A DNA stretch of 60,270 nt from Nocardia suismassiliense (GTDB lineage Bacteria; Actinomycetota; Actinomycetes; Mycobacteriales; Mycobacteriaceae), in contig NZ_LT985361.1 of the NCBI RefSeq assembly GCF_900269665.1, positions 4,884,643-4,944,912 of the forward strand, read 5' to 3'. The notes under the pieces were generated by a model, which had not been told where the DNA came from, searched no databases, and worked only from the letters and a program-made list of their open reading frames with translations. The translations under genes and the position numbers were made by a program. Shown piece after piece: positions 24,641 through 34,217 of this stretch (within the stretch, counting starts at the first letter, position 1; every line of letters begins with the position of its first letter).

Positions 24641-24934
24641 GTTACGATTTGCCGATAGTTGCTTTGCCGAGCCGCGCCCGTACGGATCGAGCAGATCCTT
24701 ACTACTCCGATTCGACCGGCATGTGTCACGACCGCGACGTCGATTGGCAGCCTCGCCATAATTGGCAGCCTTTACGCACGTGGCAGCACATCCCCGAAAG
24801 GCACGTCCCCCCAACGCCTCCCCTCGACCGGCAACGCACCGACCTCGCACTCCCCCGATGTACACCAGGCATCAGTCGAACGGATACCGCTCCGCCAGAC
24901 AGCGTTCGAACGCCGTGACCTAGCATCGCGACCT

Positions 24935-25648
24935 GTGATCACCGTTGCTACGTGGAACGTTCTCCACCGCATCCACGCCGAAAATTGGTACGAGGACGTC
25001 TCCACCCGGTGGCCGGACGAGGCGGCGCGCATCGACGCGGTCACCGCGCACGTGGCGGCGCGGACCGAGCAGGTCATCGCCTTGCAGGAGGTCAGCGGCG
25101 ACCAATTGATCAGCCTGCGGGCCGCATTGCCCGACCGGACGATCCACGCCATGCAGTATCCGCGGGTACCCACCGCCCGCCGGCACGCCAGTGCGCTACG
25201 CGATCCGAGTGAGCATCTGGTGCTCATCGTCGCGGGACCGAGCCGGGATATCGCCGCCGAACCCTTCGCCGACGACGGCGGCAAAGGCCTGCTGGCGATC
25301 AGCGCGGGCGGCGCGGTGGTCATCGCGACACACGTCAGCGGCGATCGGCGACGGGTGAAGCAGCTCGCCCGGCTGGCCGAAGTGGCTTCCGCCACACCGG
25401 AATACGCGGCCGTGCTGCTTGGGGATTTCAATGTCGACCGGGCGACCGTCGCGTCGAGCCTCGGCGAGGGGTTCACTATCGCCGATCCGCCGTCGGACGC
25501 CCTGCCCACGCGGCCGCGCACCTCAGGGGCGAAGTCGCAGTTCATCGATCATGTGGTCGTGCGTGATGCGACGTTGCGCGAGGTAGTGGTCGAGGACTCG
25601 GGCGGCTTGTCCGACCACAACCTCGTGCGCGCGGCAATCGCGTTGTGA
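24935..25648 (+). CDS. Endonuclease/exonuclease/phosphatase-family protein
   Basis: The 237-residue protein has the EEP fold markers: TVATWNVLH at the N-terminus, the metal-binding Glu in VIALQEVS, VLLGDFNVD in the middle and the closing GGLSDHNLVRAAI with the catalytic Asp-His pair. It has no signal peptide, so it likely acts in the cytoplasm on nucleic acid or a phosphoester. TAGCAT lies 8 nt before the GTG with no Shine-Dalgarno between, which suggests a leaderless transcript. The long frame upstream of the GTG has no homology. Confidence 0.82.
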   Translation: MITVATWNVLHRIHAENWYEDVSTRWPDEAARIDAVTAHVAARTEQVIALQEVSGDQLISLRAALPDRTIHAMQYPRVPTARRHASALRDPSEHLVLIVAGPSRDIAAEPFADDGGKGLLAISAGGAVVIATHVSGDRRRVKQLARLAEVASATPEYAAVLLGDFNVDRATVASSLGEGFTIADPPSDALPTRPRTSGAKSQFIDHVVVRDATLREVVVEDSGGLSDHNLVRAAIAL

Positions 25649-25877
25649 CGTCACGCTATTCGTAGTCGCAGATGGGCACAACGGGCCCGGTGCGCCAACC
25701 CCGTGATTCTGGTGTCTGCTGTCCGTCGCGACCGGCGATTAGGGTTCTGCGGGTTGCCGATTCGGCAGCTCGAGACGGCGGGGGGACACGATGATGCGGC
25801 TTCACGCGGCGCGGCCTTGCCCTCAGCGTCCCTCCAGCGGTCGTTCCGCCGATCGGATCGGGATACCAGGAGAAGCC

Positions 25878-26498
25878 ATGTGCCGCACAGGACTCGTGCC
25901 TTTACTCGCCCAGAAGCGCTCAGCGGCACTGTTATTCGCACTCGCGGCAACGATCGTCGCGCTCGCCGGATGTTCGTCCGGTGACCAACCCATTGCCACG
26001 AGAACACCTCTGCCGAGTGTCACCACGACACCAGCGCCGACCAGCGGACCGCCCACACCGACCCGATCAGCTCCGTCACCTGGACACACAGCACCCCCGC
26101 AGACCGCCGCCGCACCCCAGGGACCGAGCCATGACTACGTTAAGTGCACCGATCGCGTCGACTACACAGGCGACCCGCGCGCGAACGCCGAAATCAACGC
26201 CATCGGCGTACAAACCGGCGCCTGCCCCGAACCACAGCCCGCCGCCGACAATCACGTCGAGTGCACCGCCCACCTCGACTACACAGGCGACCCGCGCGCC
26301 AATGCCGAAATCAACGCCATCGGCGAACAAACCGGCAACTGCCCCGAACCACAACGTCCTACCCCGGCCCCCGTCACAACCTCGGAGGCACCGACCGCCA
26401 CCACGTCGAGCGCACCGACCGTGACGACCTCCAACGCCCCAGAGCCCACCACGTCGACACCCCCGGCAACGTCCACCGTCACCCCACCGACGTCGTGA
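25878..26498 (+). CDS. Lipoprotein with a duplicated 39-residue Cys-pair module
   Basis: AGGAGA precedes the ATG of this 206-residue protein. A signal peptide ends in the lipobox LAGC. Pro/Thr-rich spacers flank two near-identical modules with the core DYTGDPRANAEINAIG, each bearing two cysteines (KCT and ACPEPQ; ECT and NCPEPQ), 39 residues apart. The C-terminal ~60 residues are Thr/Pro/Ala-rich, as in wall-spanning stalks. The module is familiar from nocardial hypothetical proteins but I know no function. The 229-bp gap before it shows nothing further. Confidence 0.78.
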   Translation: MCRTGLVPLLAQKRSAALLFALAATIVALAGCSSGDQPIATRTPLPSVTTTPAPTSGPPTPTRSAPSPGHTAPPQTAAAPQGPSHDYVKCTDRVDYTGDPRANAEINAIGVQTGACPEPQPAADNHVECTAHLDYTGDPRANAEINAIGEQTGNCPEPQRPTPAPVTTSEAPTATTSSAPTVTTSNAPEPTTSTPPATSTVTPPTS

Positions 26499-26613
26499 TC
26501 ATGGCGAACGCCGGAGTCCGTCCGCCATGCCAACATTCGCTGCCAGAACAGGCGATGACGGCAGTTGGCGCGATTCCCCTGCCACCGATGTCCGCCGGAC
26601 CGAGAATGCTCGT

Positions 26614-27456
26614 ATGGTCGAGATCAGCCGCGGGGTAGCCACCGTCAACGGCATTCACATGCACTACCGCCGGGCCGGGTCGGGCCCCGCGCTGGTGTTG
26701 CTGCACGGCTGGCCGCAGACCGGCTATTGCTGGCGCAAGGTGCTGCCCGCGCTGGCCGAGCGTCACACGGTCATCGCCCCCGACCTGCGCGGTTACGGGT
26801 ACACCGACAAACCGACCACCGGCTACGACAAACGCAGCATGGCCGCCGATGTGGCCGCGCTGATCGAATCGCTGGGATTCACCTCAGCCGCCGTCGTCGG
26901 GCACGACCGCGGTGCCCGGGTGGCCCACCGCTGGGCGCTGGACCGGCCGGACCAAGTCAGCAAGCTCGTCGTGCTCGACATCATTCCCACCAGGGAGACC
27001 TGGCGCCGGATGGACGCCGCACTAGGTCGCCGATACTTCCACTGGTTGTTCCATCTGCAGCCGGATCTGCCGGAACGCCTTGTCGGCCATGACATTCCCG
27101 GTTACCTGCGCTACTTCTTCGAGACGTGGACGGTCAACCGGCACGGCCTGCCCGGCGAGGCCATCGACGAATACATCCGCGCCTTCAGCACACCAGGGGC
27201 TTTGCGGGCAGGCTTCGACGATTACCGTGCCGCCGACCTCGACAACGAACACGACAACACCGACGCGGGGCACTTGCTCACCATGCCGGTGCTCGCCCTC
27301 TGGGGCGCGGCCAGTTTCCTCGAAGAGATTCCGGCCCTGGAGATTTGGCGCGACTATGCCGAAGACGTGCGGGGCGCGGCTATCCCCGAGTGCGGGCATT
27401 TCATCGCCGAGGAGCGGCCGGAAGCGTTGCTGGCGCATCTGGACGAGTTCCTTTGA
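26614..27456 (+). CDS. Alpha/beta hydrolase, fluoroacetate-dehalogenase-like
   Basis: The 280-residue protein matches haloacetate dehalogenases: HGWPQTGYCWRKVLP near the oxyanion hole, RGYGYTDKP, and the nucleophile elbow VVGHDRGARVAHRWALDRPD. In known fluoroacetate dehalogenases the corresponding Asp is the nucleophile (Asp98 here), with the following Arg residues binding carboxylate (Arg99, Arg102). The catalytic His lies in ECGHFIAEERPE. These features favour a haloacid-type substrate, but epoxide hydrolase relatives share much of the pattern. No partner genes are adjacent, and the 285-bp gap downstream shows no gene. Confidence 0.8.
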   Translation: MVEISRGVATVNGIHMHYRRAGSGPALVLLHGWPQTGYCWRKVLPALAERHTVIAPDLRGYGYTDKPTTGYDKRSMAADVAALIESLGFTSAAVVGHDRGARVAHRWALDRPDQVSKLVVLDIIPTRETWRRMDAALGRRYFHWLFHLQPDLPERLVGHDIPGYLRYFFETWTVNRHGLPGEAIDEYIRAFSTPGALRAGFDDYRAADLDNEHDNTDAGHLLTMPVLALWGAASFLEEIPALEIWRDYAEDVRGAAIPECGHFIAEERPEALLAHLDEFL

Positions 27457-27741
27457 GACGCCGCATTCGGCCCAAGCAACATCAGTGTCGTTGCCCGTCC
27501 CTTTCGAACACTGGGCAATCGACTGCCGGGCCGCCATTGGCAGCAGCACTGACAGCACATTGGCAGCGCTGACAACATCTGGCAGAGGCATGCGCAGCAC
27601 TGCCCTGGTTGCGCTTCACCCAAGATCTGATCACGGAACGATTATCAAGCCACGTAGAGACCGACCAGTCTGAAAGGATCAGACCGACTCCACCGAATAC
27701 CCGCACGTGACCTGGTACATCCCCGGAATGAAGGGTGCGAA

Positions 27742-28452
27742 ATGGTCGCTCTAGGACGGTTCGGGATCCACCTGGCGCTCTTCGCGGTCACCATGACCTG
27801 CACTGTCATCGGCGTACCCGGCGTCGCCGCTGCCGTACCTACGGCATCCCTCGGCGGCGGTTCGGGGATTCTGCTCGGACGCGCGGCATGCACGCTGACC
27901 ACCATCGGCTACGACAACACCGATCGCCTGGTCGGGCTCACCGCGGGACACTGCGCGGAAATCGGGATGTCGGTGCGGGCGGAGCGGATGCCGGACGCGG
28001 GCATTGTCGGCACCGTCGCGGCAGTCGATCACCAGGACGACTACGCGGTGCTCGAGTTCGATCGGACGAAGGTGGTGCCGGTCCGGCAGGTGGCCGCAAC
28101 CGTGATCGGCGGCATCGGCACACCACCGCAACAGGGCGATGTGGTGTGCAAGAACGGGCGGACCTCCGGATACAACTGCGGCATCGTGTGGGACACCCAT
28201 CGGTGGTGGTTCCAGAACCAATCCTGTTCCCAGCCCGGCGATTCCGGCGGACCCGTCACCATCGGTGATCGACTGGTCGGCATGAACGTCGGACACATGG
28301 GCGTGCAGATGGTGGGCGTCACGGTGTTCGACATGGTGTGCCATCCGCCGGCGGTGCCGTTCCACGATCCGGCCGTGGCGACGCAGATCGGCATGGTGCT
28401 CGACGATATCGATCAGGCCGGCGGTGTCGGGTCGGGATTCCGGCCGCTCTGA
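27742..28452 (+). CDS. Secreted S1-family (trypsin-like) serine protease
   Basis: The 236-residue protein begins with a signal peptide ending near GVAAAVP. The triad is visible: His70 in GLTAGHC, Asp100 in HQDDYAVLEF and Ser168 in QPGDSGGPVTIG. Cysteines at 50/71, 136/146 and 162 suit disulfides. There is only a short segment before the mature strand, so no large pro-domain. Such proteases are common in nocardiae, often with unknown targets. AAGGG precedes the ATG. Confidence 0.88.
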   Translation: MVALGRFGIHLALFAVTMTCTVIGVPGVAAAVPTASLGGGSGILLGRAACTLTTIGYDNTDRLVGLTAGHCAEIGMSVRAERMPDAGIVGTVAAVDHQDDYAVLEFDRTKVVPVRQVAATVIGGIGTPPQQGDVVCKNGRTSGYNCGIVWDTHRWWFQNQSCSQPGDSGGPVTIGDRLVGMNVGHMGVQMVGVTVFDMVCHPPAVPFHDPAVATQIGMVLDDIDQAGGVGSGFRPL

Positions 28453-28540
28453 ACACCCGGATGAGTGGCAGGTGTCACGGGTCATCGGGTTCGGACAAAC
28501 CGGTGCGATCCGGACCTACGACCAGAAGTAGTATGGCGCG

Positions 28541-29068
28541 GTGCGAACACCGGCGGAGGCAACAGCGCGATTGCGTGGTGCGTTCGTCGGATCCGCGTCC
28601 GGTGCGGTGAGCATCGCGGCGCATGCGCTCGGTGGGGGTGTTGTCGCTCCGGGGCAGTCTTCGATCGCCTTGCTGATCGCGGCGTGCACAGTTGTCGGTG
28701 TGACAGTCGGGGCACGGCGGACTCGGTACGGTCTGGTCGAAGTGATGGCTCTGCTGGCGATCGGGCAGGCTGTCGGGCACGTCGCCCTGACGATGTCGCC
28801 CGGTCACCATCACGGAGCCGGGACGACGGCGATCATGGGCGGCGCGCACCTGCTCGCAATTCCGGTGGGAGCGCTGCTCATTCGGGGCGCTGAAATCGCT
28901 GTCACGCGCGGCATATCCGCCGCGAGCCGCACTGCTCGCGTACTCAGCACCCGCCCCGCAGTACCTTTCGCGGTCGCGTACACCGTCCCGGTCGGGCCGC
29001 TTGTACCGGCTAGACGATTGTTGTTCAGCTCCGGGTTCGGACTGCGCGGGCCACCGCTGAGCCGCTGA
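28541..29068 (+). CDS. Polytopic membrane protein with a His cluster, copper-module candidate
   Basis: The 175-residue protein has about four hydrophobic helices (VGSASGAVSIAAHALGGGVV, SSIALLIAACTVVGVTVG, VEVMALLAIGQAVGHVAL, GGAHLLAIPVGALLIRG) and a loop, MSPGHHHGAG, with three consecutive His and a Met that could bind copper. It precedes the PCuAC and DyP genes on the same strand but is separated from them by 1.2 kb of repeats. I infer an original copper-handling operon. The GTG start has no strong ribosome site. Confidence 0.65.
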   Translation: MRTPAEATARLRGAFVGSASGAVSIAAHALGGGVVAPGQSSIALLIAACTVVGVTVGARRTRYGLVEVMALLAIGQAVGHVALTMSPGHHHGAGTTAIMGGAHLLAIPVGALLIRGAEIAVTRGISAASRTARVLSTRPAVPFAVAYTVPVGPLVPARRLLFSSGFGLRGPPLSR

Positions 29069-30289
29069 GCCCAACCTCCCTCGCCAAGGTCCGACTCGAC
29101 CGCAAAGCTTGCTGGGCAGCGCGATTCGCGCGAGTACGCGCTACGTGTGTACCTGTCAGCGCTGCCGACGCATCAACAACTCACAGTGCTGGTGGGCCAC
29201 ATCGTGCCGGCAGTGCCGAGGTTCGTGAACCGTGCGTTGCTGGTGCGAAAGCTCGCGCAGTCGACTCGACAAGCACGGGCCGGTTCATGCGGCAGGTCGC
29301 GCATTCGGTGTGGCAGCGGCGCAGTCGGTGCGGCAACGGCGCAGTCAGTGCGACAGCCACGCAGTCAGTGCGACAGCCACGCAGGCAGTGCGACAGCCAC
29401 GCAGTCAGTGCGACAGCCCACCGGGCGGTCAATACGACAGCCCGTGCGGTCGCGTTGCGGCAGCTCGCACGTAACTGTGGGCGACCCGCGCGCGATCAGT
29501 GCAACGGCTCGCGGGTAGCGCGACTGCTCACGGTCAGTGCGACAGCTCACGGTCGGTGCGACAGCGGCGCGGATGGTGCGAGGTAGGCGCGGGCGGTGCG
29601 ACAGCCCAGGCGGTCAATATGACAGCCCGTGCGGTCGCAGCTCGCGCGTACTGTGCGCGACCCGCGCGGTCAGTGCAACGGCTCACGGATAACGCGACAG
29701 CTCGCGGGTAGTGCGACAGCTCGCGTGCGTAGTCCGTACGGCCGCTGCGCAGTCCATAGGTAACCGCGCAGTTCGTGCGGCCGCCTACGCACTTCGTACG
29801 GCAGCTCGCGCGCATCGATCGGTGGGATCGTGGTGCCGCTCGAAGTTAGCGCCGACATCCGTGCGGGCACCATCGTCATCCCGCACGGGTCATCAAGAGC
29901 CGGGCATGGGCTGGTCGGTGGCGGCGGGCGGTGCAGCGCCTCACGCGTAGTTCGTACGACCGCCCGCGCAGTCCGTACAGCAGCTCGCACAGTCCGTAGA
30001 CAGCTCGCGCGGTTGGTGCGGTTGGCGCGGTTGGTGCGGTTGGCGCGGTTGGCGCGGTCGGCGCGGTCGGCGCGGTCGGCGCGTAGCCCTCACGGCAGCG
30101 CGCAGTCCGCACGGCAGCTCACGTGGTCCGCACGGCAGCTCACGTCGCCGACCGCATGAGCAGGCGAGGCAACAGCAGTGCACCAAAGGACGGGTTCGGC
30201 CAGGTCGGTCAACGACACCAGCAGCGTGTCGACGCACCACTGCCTGCCGCGCAGCTCGCGACAAACATCCCAAAGAACTGGAGACTTTC
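29069..30289. repeat. 1.2-kb region of degenerate tandem repeats
   Basis: From 29301 to 29420 six copies of a 20-bp unit (consensus GCAGTCAGTGCGACAGCCAC) run in tandem, the middle ones nearly perfect. Around and after them the themes GCGACAGCTCGCG, GCGCAGTCCGTACG and GGCAGCTCACG recur irregularly. Near 30008-30084 a 9-bp unit GCGCGGTTG/GCGCGGTCG repeats eight or nine times. The 20-bp period shifts frame at each copy, so the region is not coding. No spacers of unique sequence are seen. The last 20 bases hold the ribosome site for the PCuAC gene. Confidence 0.85.
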
Positions 30290-30856
30290 ATGCGTATCCG
30301 CACAACGAACTCGACGACCCACGTCCGCCCAACAGCGCGTGTACTGCGTACCGCAGCAGCAGCTTTGGCTGTTCCGCTGTTACTCGTCGCCTGTTCATCC
30401 AACGACAAGCCGGAAGCCAAGGCCGCCGACTCGGTCACTATCAAAGACCAGTGGGTGAAGGCGGCGGACGGCGGTATGTCGGCGGCGTTCGGCGAGCTGA
30501 GCAATGCGAGTGACAAGCCGCGCACGATCGTGTCGGCGACGAGTCCCGCGTCGAATCAGGTCGAACTGCACGAGGTGGTCGCGGATTCGACCGGTGTGAA
30601 GACGATGCGACCCAAGGCGGGCGGTTTCGTGATTCCGGCGAACGGTAAGACCGAGCTGCGTCCGGGTGGCGACCACATCATGTTCATGGGTCTCAACGGT
30701 CCGCTGCGCACAGGTACCGAAACGTCCGTCACCCTCACCTTCGAGGACGGGTCGACGACTACGTTCACCGCACAGGTCCGCGACTTCTCCGGCAACCAGG
30801 AGAACTACGCGCCCGATCACGCGAACGGCGCGCAGATGCCGGCGCACGGTGGCTGA
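30290..30856 (+). CDS. PCuAC-type copper chaperone lipoprotein
   Basis: The 188-residue protein has a lipobox (LLLVACSS, Cys35) and the PCuAC domain. The Cu(I) motif H-x10/11-M-x21/22-H-x-M is present as His94, Met106, His129 and Met131. The domain ends with TVTLTFEDGSTTTFTAQVRDF-type strands. PCuAC proteins pass copper to secreted or membrane cuproproteins. GGAG stands 7 nt before the ATG. The gene overlaps the DyP peroxidase gene by 8 nt, the arrangement known from the streptomycete ECuC/DtpA locus. Confidence 0.9.
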   Translation: MRIRTTNSTTHVRPTARVLRTAAAALAVPLLLVACSSNDKPEAKAADSVTIKDQWVKAADGGMSAAFGELSNASDKPRTIVSATSPASNQVELHEVVADSTGVKTMRPKAGGFVIPANGKTELRPGGDHIMFMGLNGPLRTGTETSVTLTFEDGSTTTFTAQVRDFSGNQENYAPDHANGAQMPAHGG

Positions 30857-32042
30857 GTCCCGCCCCGGACGTCTCAACCGTCGACGCCTGCTCGGTGGCG
30901 GTGCCGCCGTGGCGGGCGCGACGGGTCTCGGGTGGGGCGCGGTCGCGCTCACCGGCCGTGACGAGGCACCCCGGATTTCGGCGACCGAACCGTTCTACGG
31001 ACCACACCAGTCCGGCATCGCGACTGATCCGCAAGCGCAGGCGGCATTTGTGGCGTTCGACCTGAAGCCGGGCGGCACCAGGGACGACATCATCGGCATC
31101 CTCAAAATTTGGACCGCCGACGCAGCCCGCTTGACCCAGGGCAGCCCCGCTCTCGCCGACACGGAACCCGAACTGGCGCAACGACCTGCCCGGTTGACCA
31201 TCACCGTCGGCCTCGGCCCTGCGGTGTTCACCATCACAGGTCTGCAGCACCGCCGCCCGACCTGGCTTCGGCCGCTACCGGCGTTCGACATCGACCGTCT
31301 CGAAACCGCCTGGAGCGACGGCGATCTGCTGCTGCAGGTCTGCGCGGACGAGTCGACCACCGTGTCGCATGCGGTGCGTGCGCTGTGCCGAAGCGTCTCC
31401 TCGCTGGTCAGCGTGCGCTGGGTGCAGCGCGGGTTCCGCAACGCCGCACCCGGTCGCACCCCACGCAACCTGATGGGTCAAGTCGACGGCACGGTGAACA
31501 TCGCGCCGGGCCCCGATTTCGATCGATTGGTATGGGACGACGGCACCGCCCAACCCTGGCTCGCAGGCGGCACCTCCTGCGTGCTGCGCCGGATCGCGAT
31601 GACCTTGGACACCTGGGATGAAATCGACCAGGAGGGAAGGGAACTCACCGTCGGCCGCACCGTCGCCAACGGTGCCCCGCTGACCGGCAGCGACGAATTC
31701 GACGAACCGGATTTCGCCGCCGTCGACGCCAACGGCATCCCGGTCATCCCGCCGTCCTCCCACATCGCCCGCGCACACCACACCCACGACGGCGAGCGCT
31801 TCCTACGCCGCGGCTACAACTACGACGATGCTCCCGCACCGGGCACGATCTCGAACTCCGGACTCCTCTTCGCCGCCTACCAACGCGACGTAGACACCCA
31901 GTTCCTGCCGGTCCAGCAACGACTCGCCGAGTTCGACGCCTTGAACGTATGGACCACCCCGGTGGGGTCGGCGGTGTTCGTCATCCCGCCGGGAGTGCCG
32001 TCACCGGGCGGGTACATCGGGCAGCCGCTATTCGAATCCTGA
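30849..32042 (+). CDS. Tat-exported dye-decolorizing (DyP-type) heme peroxidase
   Basis: The 397-residue protein starts at a GTG inside the PCuAC gene. It begins with a twin-arginine signal (LNRRRLLGGGAAVAGATGLGWG) and has the DyP GxxDG motif as MGQVDGTVNI. The proximal heme-His region is SSHIARAHHTHDGERFLRRGYNY. Length and motif order fit the A-type, Tat-secreted DyPs of actinobacteria. It is translationally coupled to the copper chaperone, consistent with a joint role in extracytoplasmic metal and peroxide handling (known for S. lividans DtpA, inferred here). Confidence 0.92.
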   Translation: MAESRPGRLNRRRLLGGGAAVAGATGLGWGAVALTGRDEAPRISATEPFYGPHQSGIATDPQAQAAFVAFDLKPGGTRDDIIGILKIWTADAARLTQGSPALADTEPELAQRPARLTITVGLGPAVFTITGLQHRRPTWLRPLPAFDIDRLETAWSDGDLLLQVCADESTTVSHAVRALCRSVSSLVSVRWVQRGFRNAAPGRTPRNLMGQVDGTVNIAPGPDFDRLVWDDGTAQPWLAGGTSCVLRRIAMTLDTWDEIDQEGRELTVGRTVANGAPLTGSDEFDEPDFAAVDANGIPVIPPSSHIARAHHTHDGERFLRRGYNYDDAPAPGTISNSGLLFAAYQRDVDTQFLPVQQRLAEFDALNVWTTPVGSAVFVIPPGVPSPGGYIGQPLFES

Positions 32043-33499
32043 CAGACGCCCGAGCCGCCGGGCCGTGGCCGGGCGGGCGGCGAGTCGGAGCCCGTGACCC
32101 GACACGCCGCATAAGGGCGAGCAGGACGGGCGCAGGCAAAGTCACGGGCGCGACCGTTCGCGCCGAGTCGGAGCCCCGGCCCGTGACCCGACCACCGAAC
32201 CATGGTCACTCGGGATGGACGCAGGCAACATCGCAGGCGCGGCCGGTCGCACCGAGTTGAATCCGCAGCCCGTGCTGACTGCATATGGAGACGCGGTCGG
32301 AGCAAAATCGCAGTCAGGAAAGGCCGGCGGTCAGGACCGACGAAACGCCTGGCCGCCACCACGTCTCACCCGCCGCACAAGGGTCGGGCAGGACGGGCGC
32401 AGGCAAAGTCACCGGCGCGGCCGGTCGCCCGAGTCGGAGCCCTGGCCCGTGCTGGCTGCAGTGGGAGACGCGCCAGAGCAAGAATCGCAGTCAGAATGGG
32501 CTGCCGGTCGGGACTGAGGACGCGCCCAACCGCCACCAAGTCCCACCCGCCATCCAGGGAACCACCGAGCGGGACATGAGGTTGGCGCCACTCGTACTTT
32601 GCCGCCACCATGTCCCCCCGGGCGCCTAGCTGAGCCGGATTTGTTGCCGGGCGGGACATGACGGTCAGGCGTCGTTCTTTCGGCTCGTTCGCTGACCCAC
32701 CGCGGGAACATTTCGCTCCCGCGGTGGCACCCCTGAGTACTCGCGGATGCACGCCACCCGGCCGCAGACAGCCGGGTACGGACTCGTGGACTCCCCTGCG
32801 GCACTGTGTGCCTGGATCATCGAGAAGTTCTGGGCGTGGATCGACTGCGACGGTCGGAGTGCGCAGCTCGGTGGCACCTTCAAGGGTGCATCCCCGACTT
32901 GCTGATGTCTGGAGGCGGGCGGTTGCGAGGCGGACATCCCCGCTGCACGCGTGAGTGGCACACCATGGAGAGCTCATCTCGACGATTGCCACAGCCTGTG
33001 CCACTCACCGTCATCGCGCCGGGTCGGGCGACAGCCACCTGGTCGCGCCGGCGATCGGCCGATGCGTCGCGTCGACGATGGGCCAATGCGTCGCGTCGAC
33101 CTGATCGCCCGCCACCCGAGATCGACACACCTGGGTGGTGCGGCCGCGGCGGAGTTTCCGTTGCAGTGGGTGGCCACCATCGACGGCCAGCCCACCGCAT
33201 CGTATGGCAGACAAGGCACCGCATCAGGGAATAGCCGGCGCACCGGATCGACTGCAGACCAGGCAAGTTTGCGGTAAGTGCTTGGATCGACGATTCAGGG
33301 ATCGTGGCGAGAGAGCCAGCCTATCCAAACGGAGGCAGTCAGTGGCGTCACGTGACACGGCGACTGCACCGGTGCTGATCCCATAACGCAGAAGCCACGC
33401 AGCGACACATGCCAGAAATGCCCTCCACCTCAATCCCGCAGACGCACAACGGCCGCCGCGCCGAGTCGACGCGACGGCCGCAGGCCGAGACCGAATCTG
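32043..33499. repeat. 1.45-kb non-coding region with direct repeats and hairpins
   Basis: GCAGGCAA recurs at 32133, 32221 and 32399. The last two start imperfect direct repeats 178 bp apart; both contain a GCGGCCGGTCG block, CCCGTGCTG, GGAGACGCG and ATCGCAGTCAG. At 32560-32665 two GGGACATGA arms and a CCATGTCCCC arm belong to the dispersed hairpin family. At 32951-33008 GTGAGTGGCACA and TGTGCCACTCAC pair perfectly over 12 bp. I see no frame with a ribosome site or family match. Confidence 0.75.
32951..33008. repeat. Perfect 12-bp inverted repeat, dispersed hairpin family
   Basis: The arms GTGAGTGGCACA and TGTGCCACTCAC enclose 34 bases including CCATGG. The same arm sequence GAGTGGCACA, with the opposing TGTGCCACTC, occurs at 56376-56430, 23 kb away, linking the loci to one family. 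Confidence 0.8.
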
Positions 33500-34087
33500 T
33501 CAGATGCCGGTTCCCTGGAACCTCTTGGCATCCTTGCGAATCCCGAACGCCACGATGACCTCCATGATCCCGAGCACGATCAACCACACGCCGACCACGA
33601 CTGCCAACGTGGCGACCGAGGTCAACGGCCAGGCGATCAGCACGATGCCGGCGATCACGGTGAGCACGCCGAAGAACACGGCCAGCCAGCGACCCGGCAC
33701 GTCCGGCTCGGAAATCGCGATCACCACCGCGGACACACCGCGGAACAACCACCCGATGCCGATCCAGATGGCAAGCAGCAGAATCGAAGTCAGCTCGTCC
33801 CGGAAGCAGAAGACGCCGATCGCGATGGAGAGCACCCCGCTGATGAAGGCGAGCACGCGGATCCCGGTACTGCTCGGTGCGCCGAACGCGGCCATCAGCT
33901 GCAGGAAGCCGCTGACCACCAGATAGATTCCGAAGAGGATGCCCGCCGCCAGCAGGGTCACACCGGGCCAGGCGAGAATGATCACACCGAGGATCACCGA
34001 GAGTAAGCCGGTGACCAGAACGGTTTGCCACGCACTGCGGGCAAGAGACTGCAAAGGACCCTCGAGCACGCTGTTTGTCGTCGTCAT
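33500..34087 (-). CDS. HdeD-family (DUF308) membrane protein
   Basis: The 195-residue protein has six regularly spaced hydrophobic helices in three pairs, with the repeated WPG/WPL turns of the HdeD family (ILAWPGVTLLAAGILFGIYLVVSG and LIAWPLTSVATLAVVVGVWLIVLGIMEV). Escherichia HdeD helps in acid resistance; actinobacterial members are uncharacterised. TAGCAT lies 6 nt before the ATG and no Shine-Dalgarno fits between, so the transcript may be leaderless. Confidence 0.85.
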   Translation of the reverse strand: MTTTNSVLEGPLQSLARSAWQTVLVTGLLSVILGVIILAWPGVTLLAAGILFGIYLVVSGFLQLMAAFGAPSSTGIRVLAFISGVLSIAIGVFCFRDELTSILLLAIWIGIGWLFRGVSAVVIAISEPDVPGRWLAVFFGVLTVIAGIVLIAWPLTSVATLAVVVGVWLIVLGIMEVIVAFGIRKDAKRFQGTGI

Positions 34088-34217
34088 AGTCCGATGCTAT
34101 GCCCCGCCAGTGGGTTTCCTGGATATTTGCCTGCCGAACGCTGCGGTTCACTCCCTGGACGCTGCGGTTCAGTGGGCTTGCCCGTCGAACAGCCGGTTCA
34201 CCGGCCGATCCGACCCG

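Noticed and set aside
29301..29420. Possible CRISPR array
   Set aside because: The 20-bp units are contiguous without unique spacers and no cas genes are nearby. The same holds for the 27-, 46/47- and 72-bp arrays.
32366..33004. Small frames in the gap after the DyP gene as possible genes
   Set aside because: None has a ribosome site or recognisable composition, and they run through direct repeats and hairpins.
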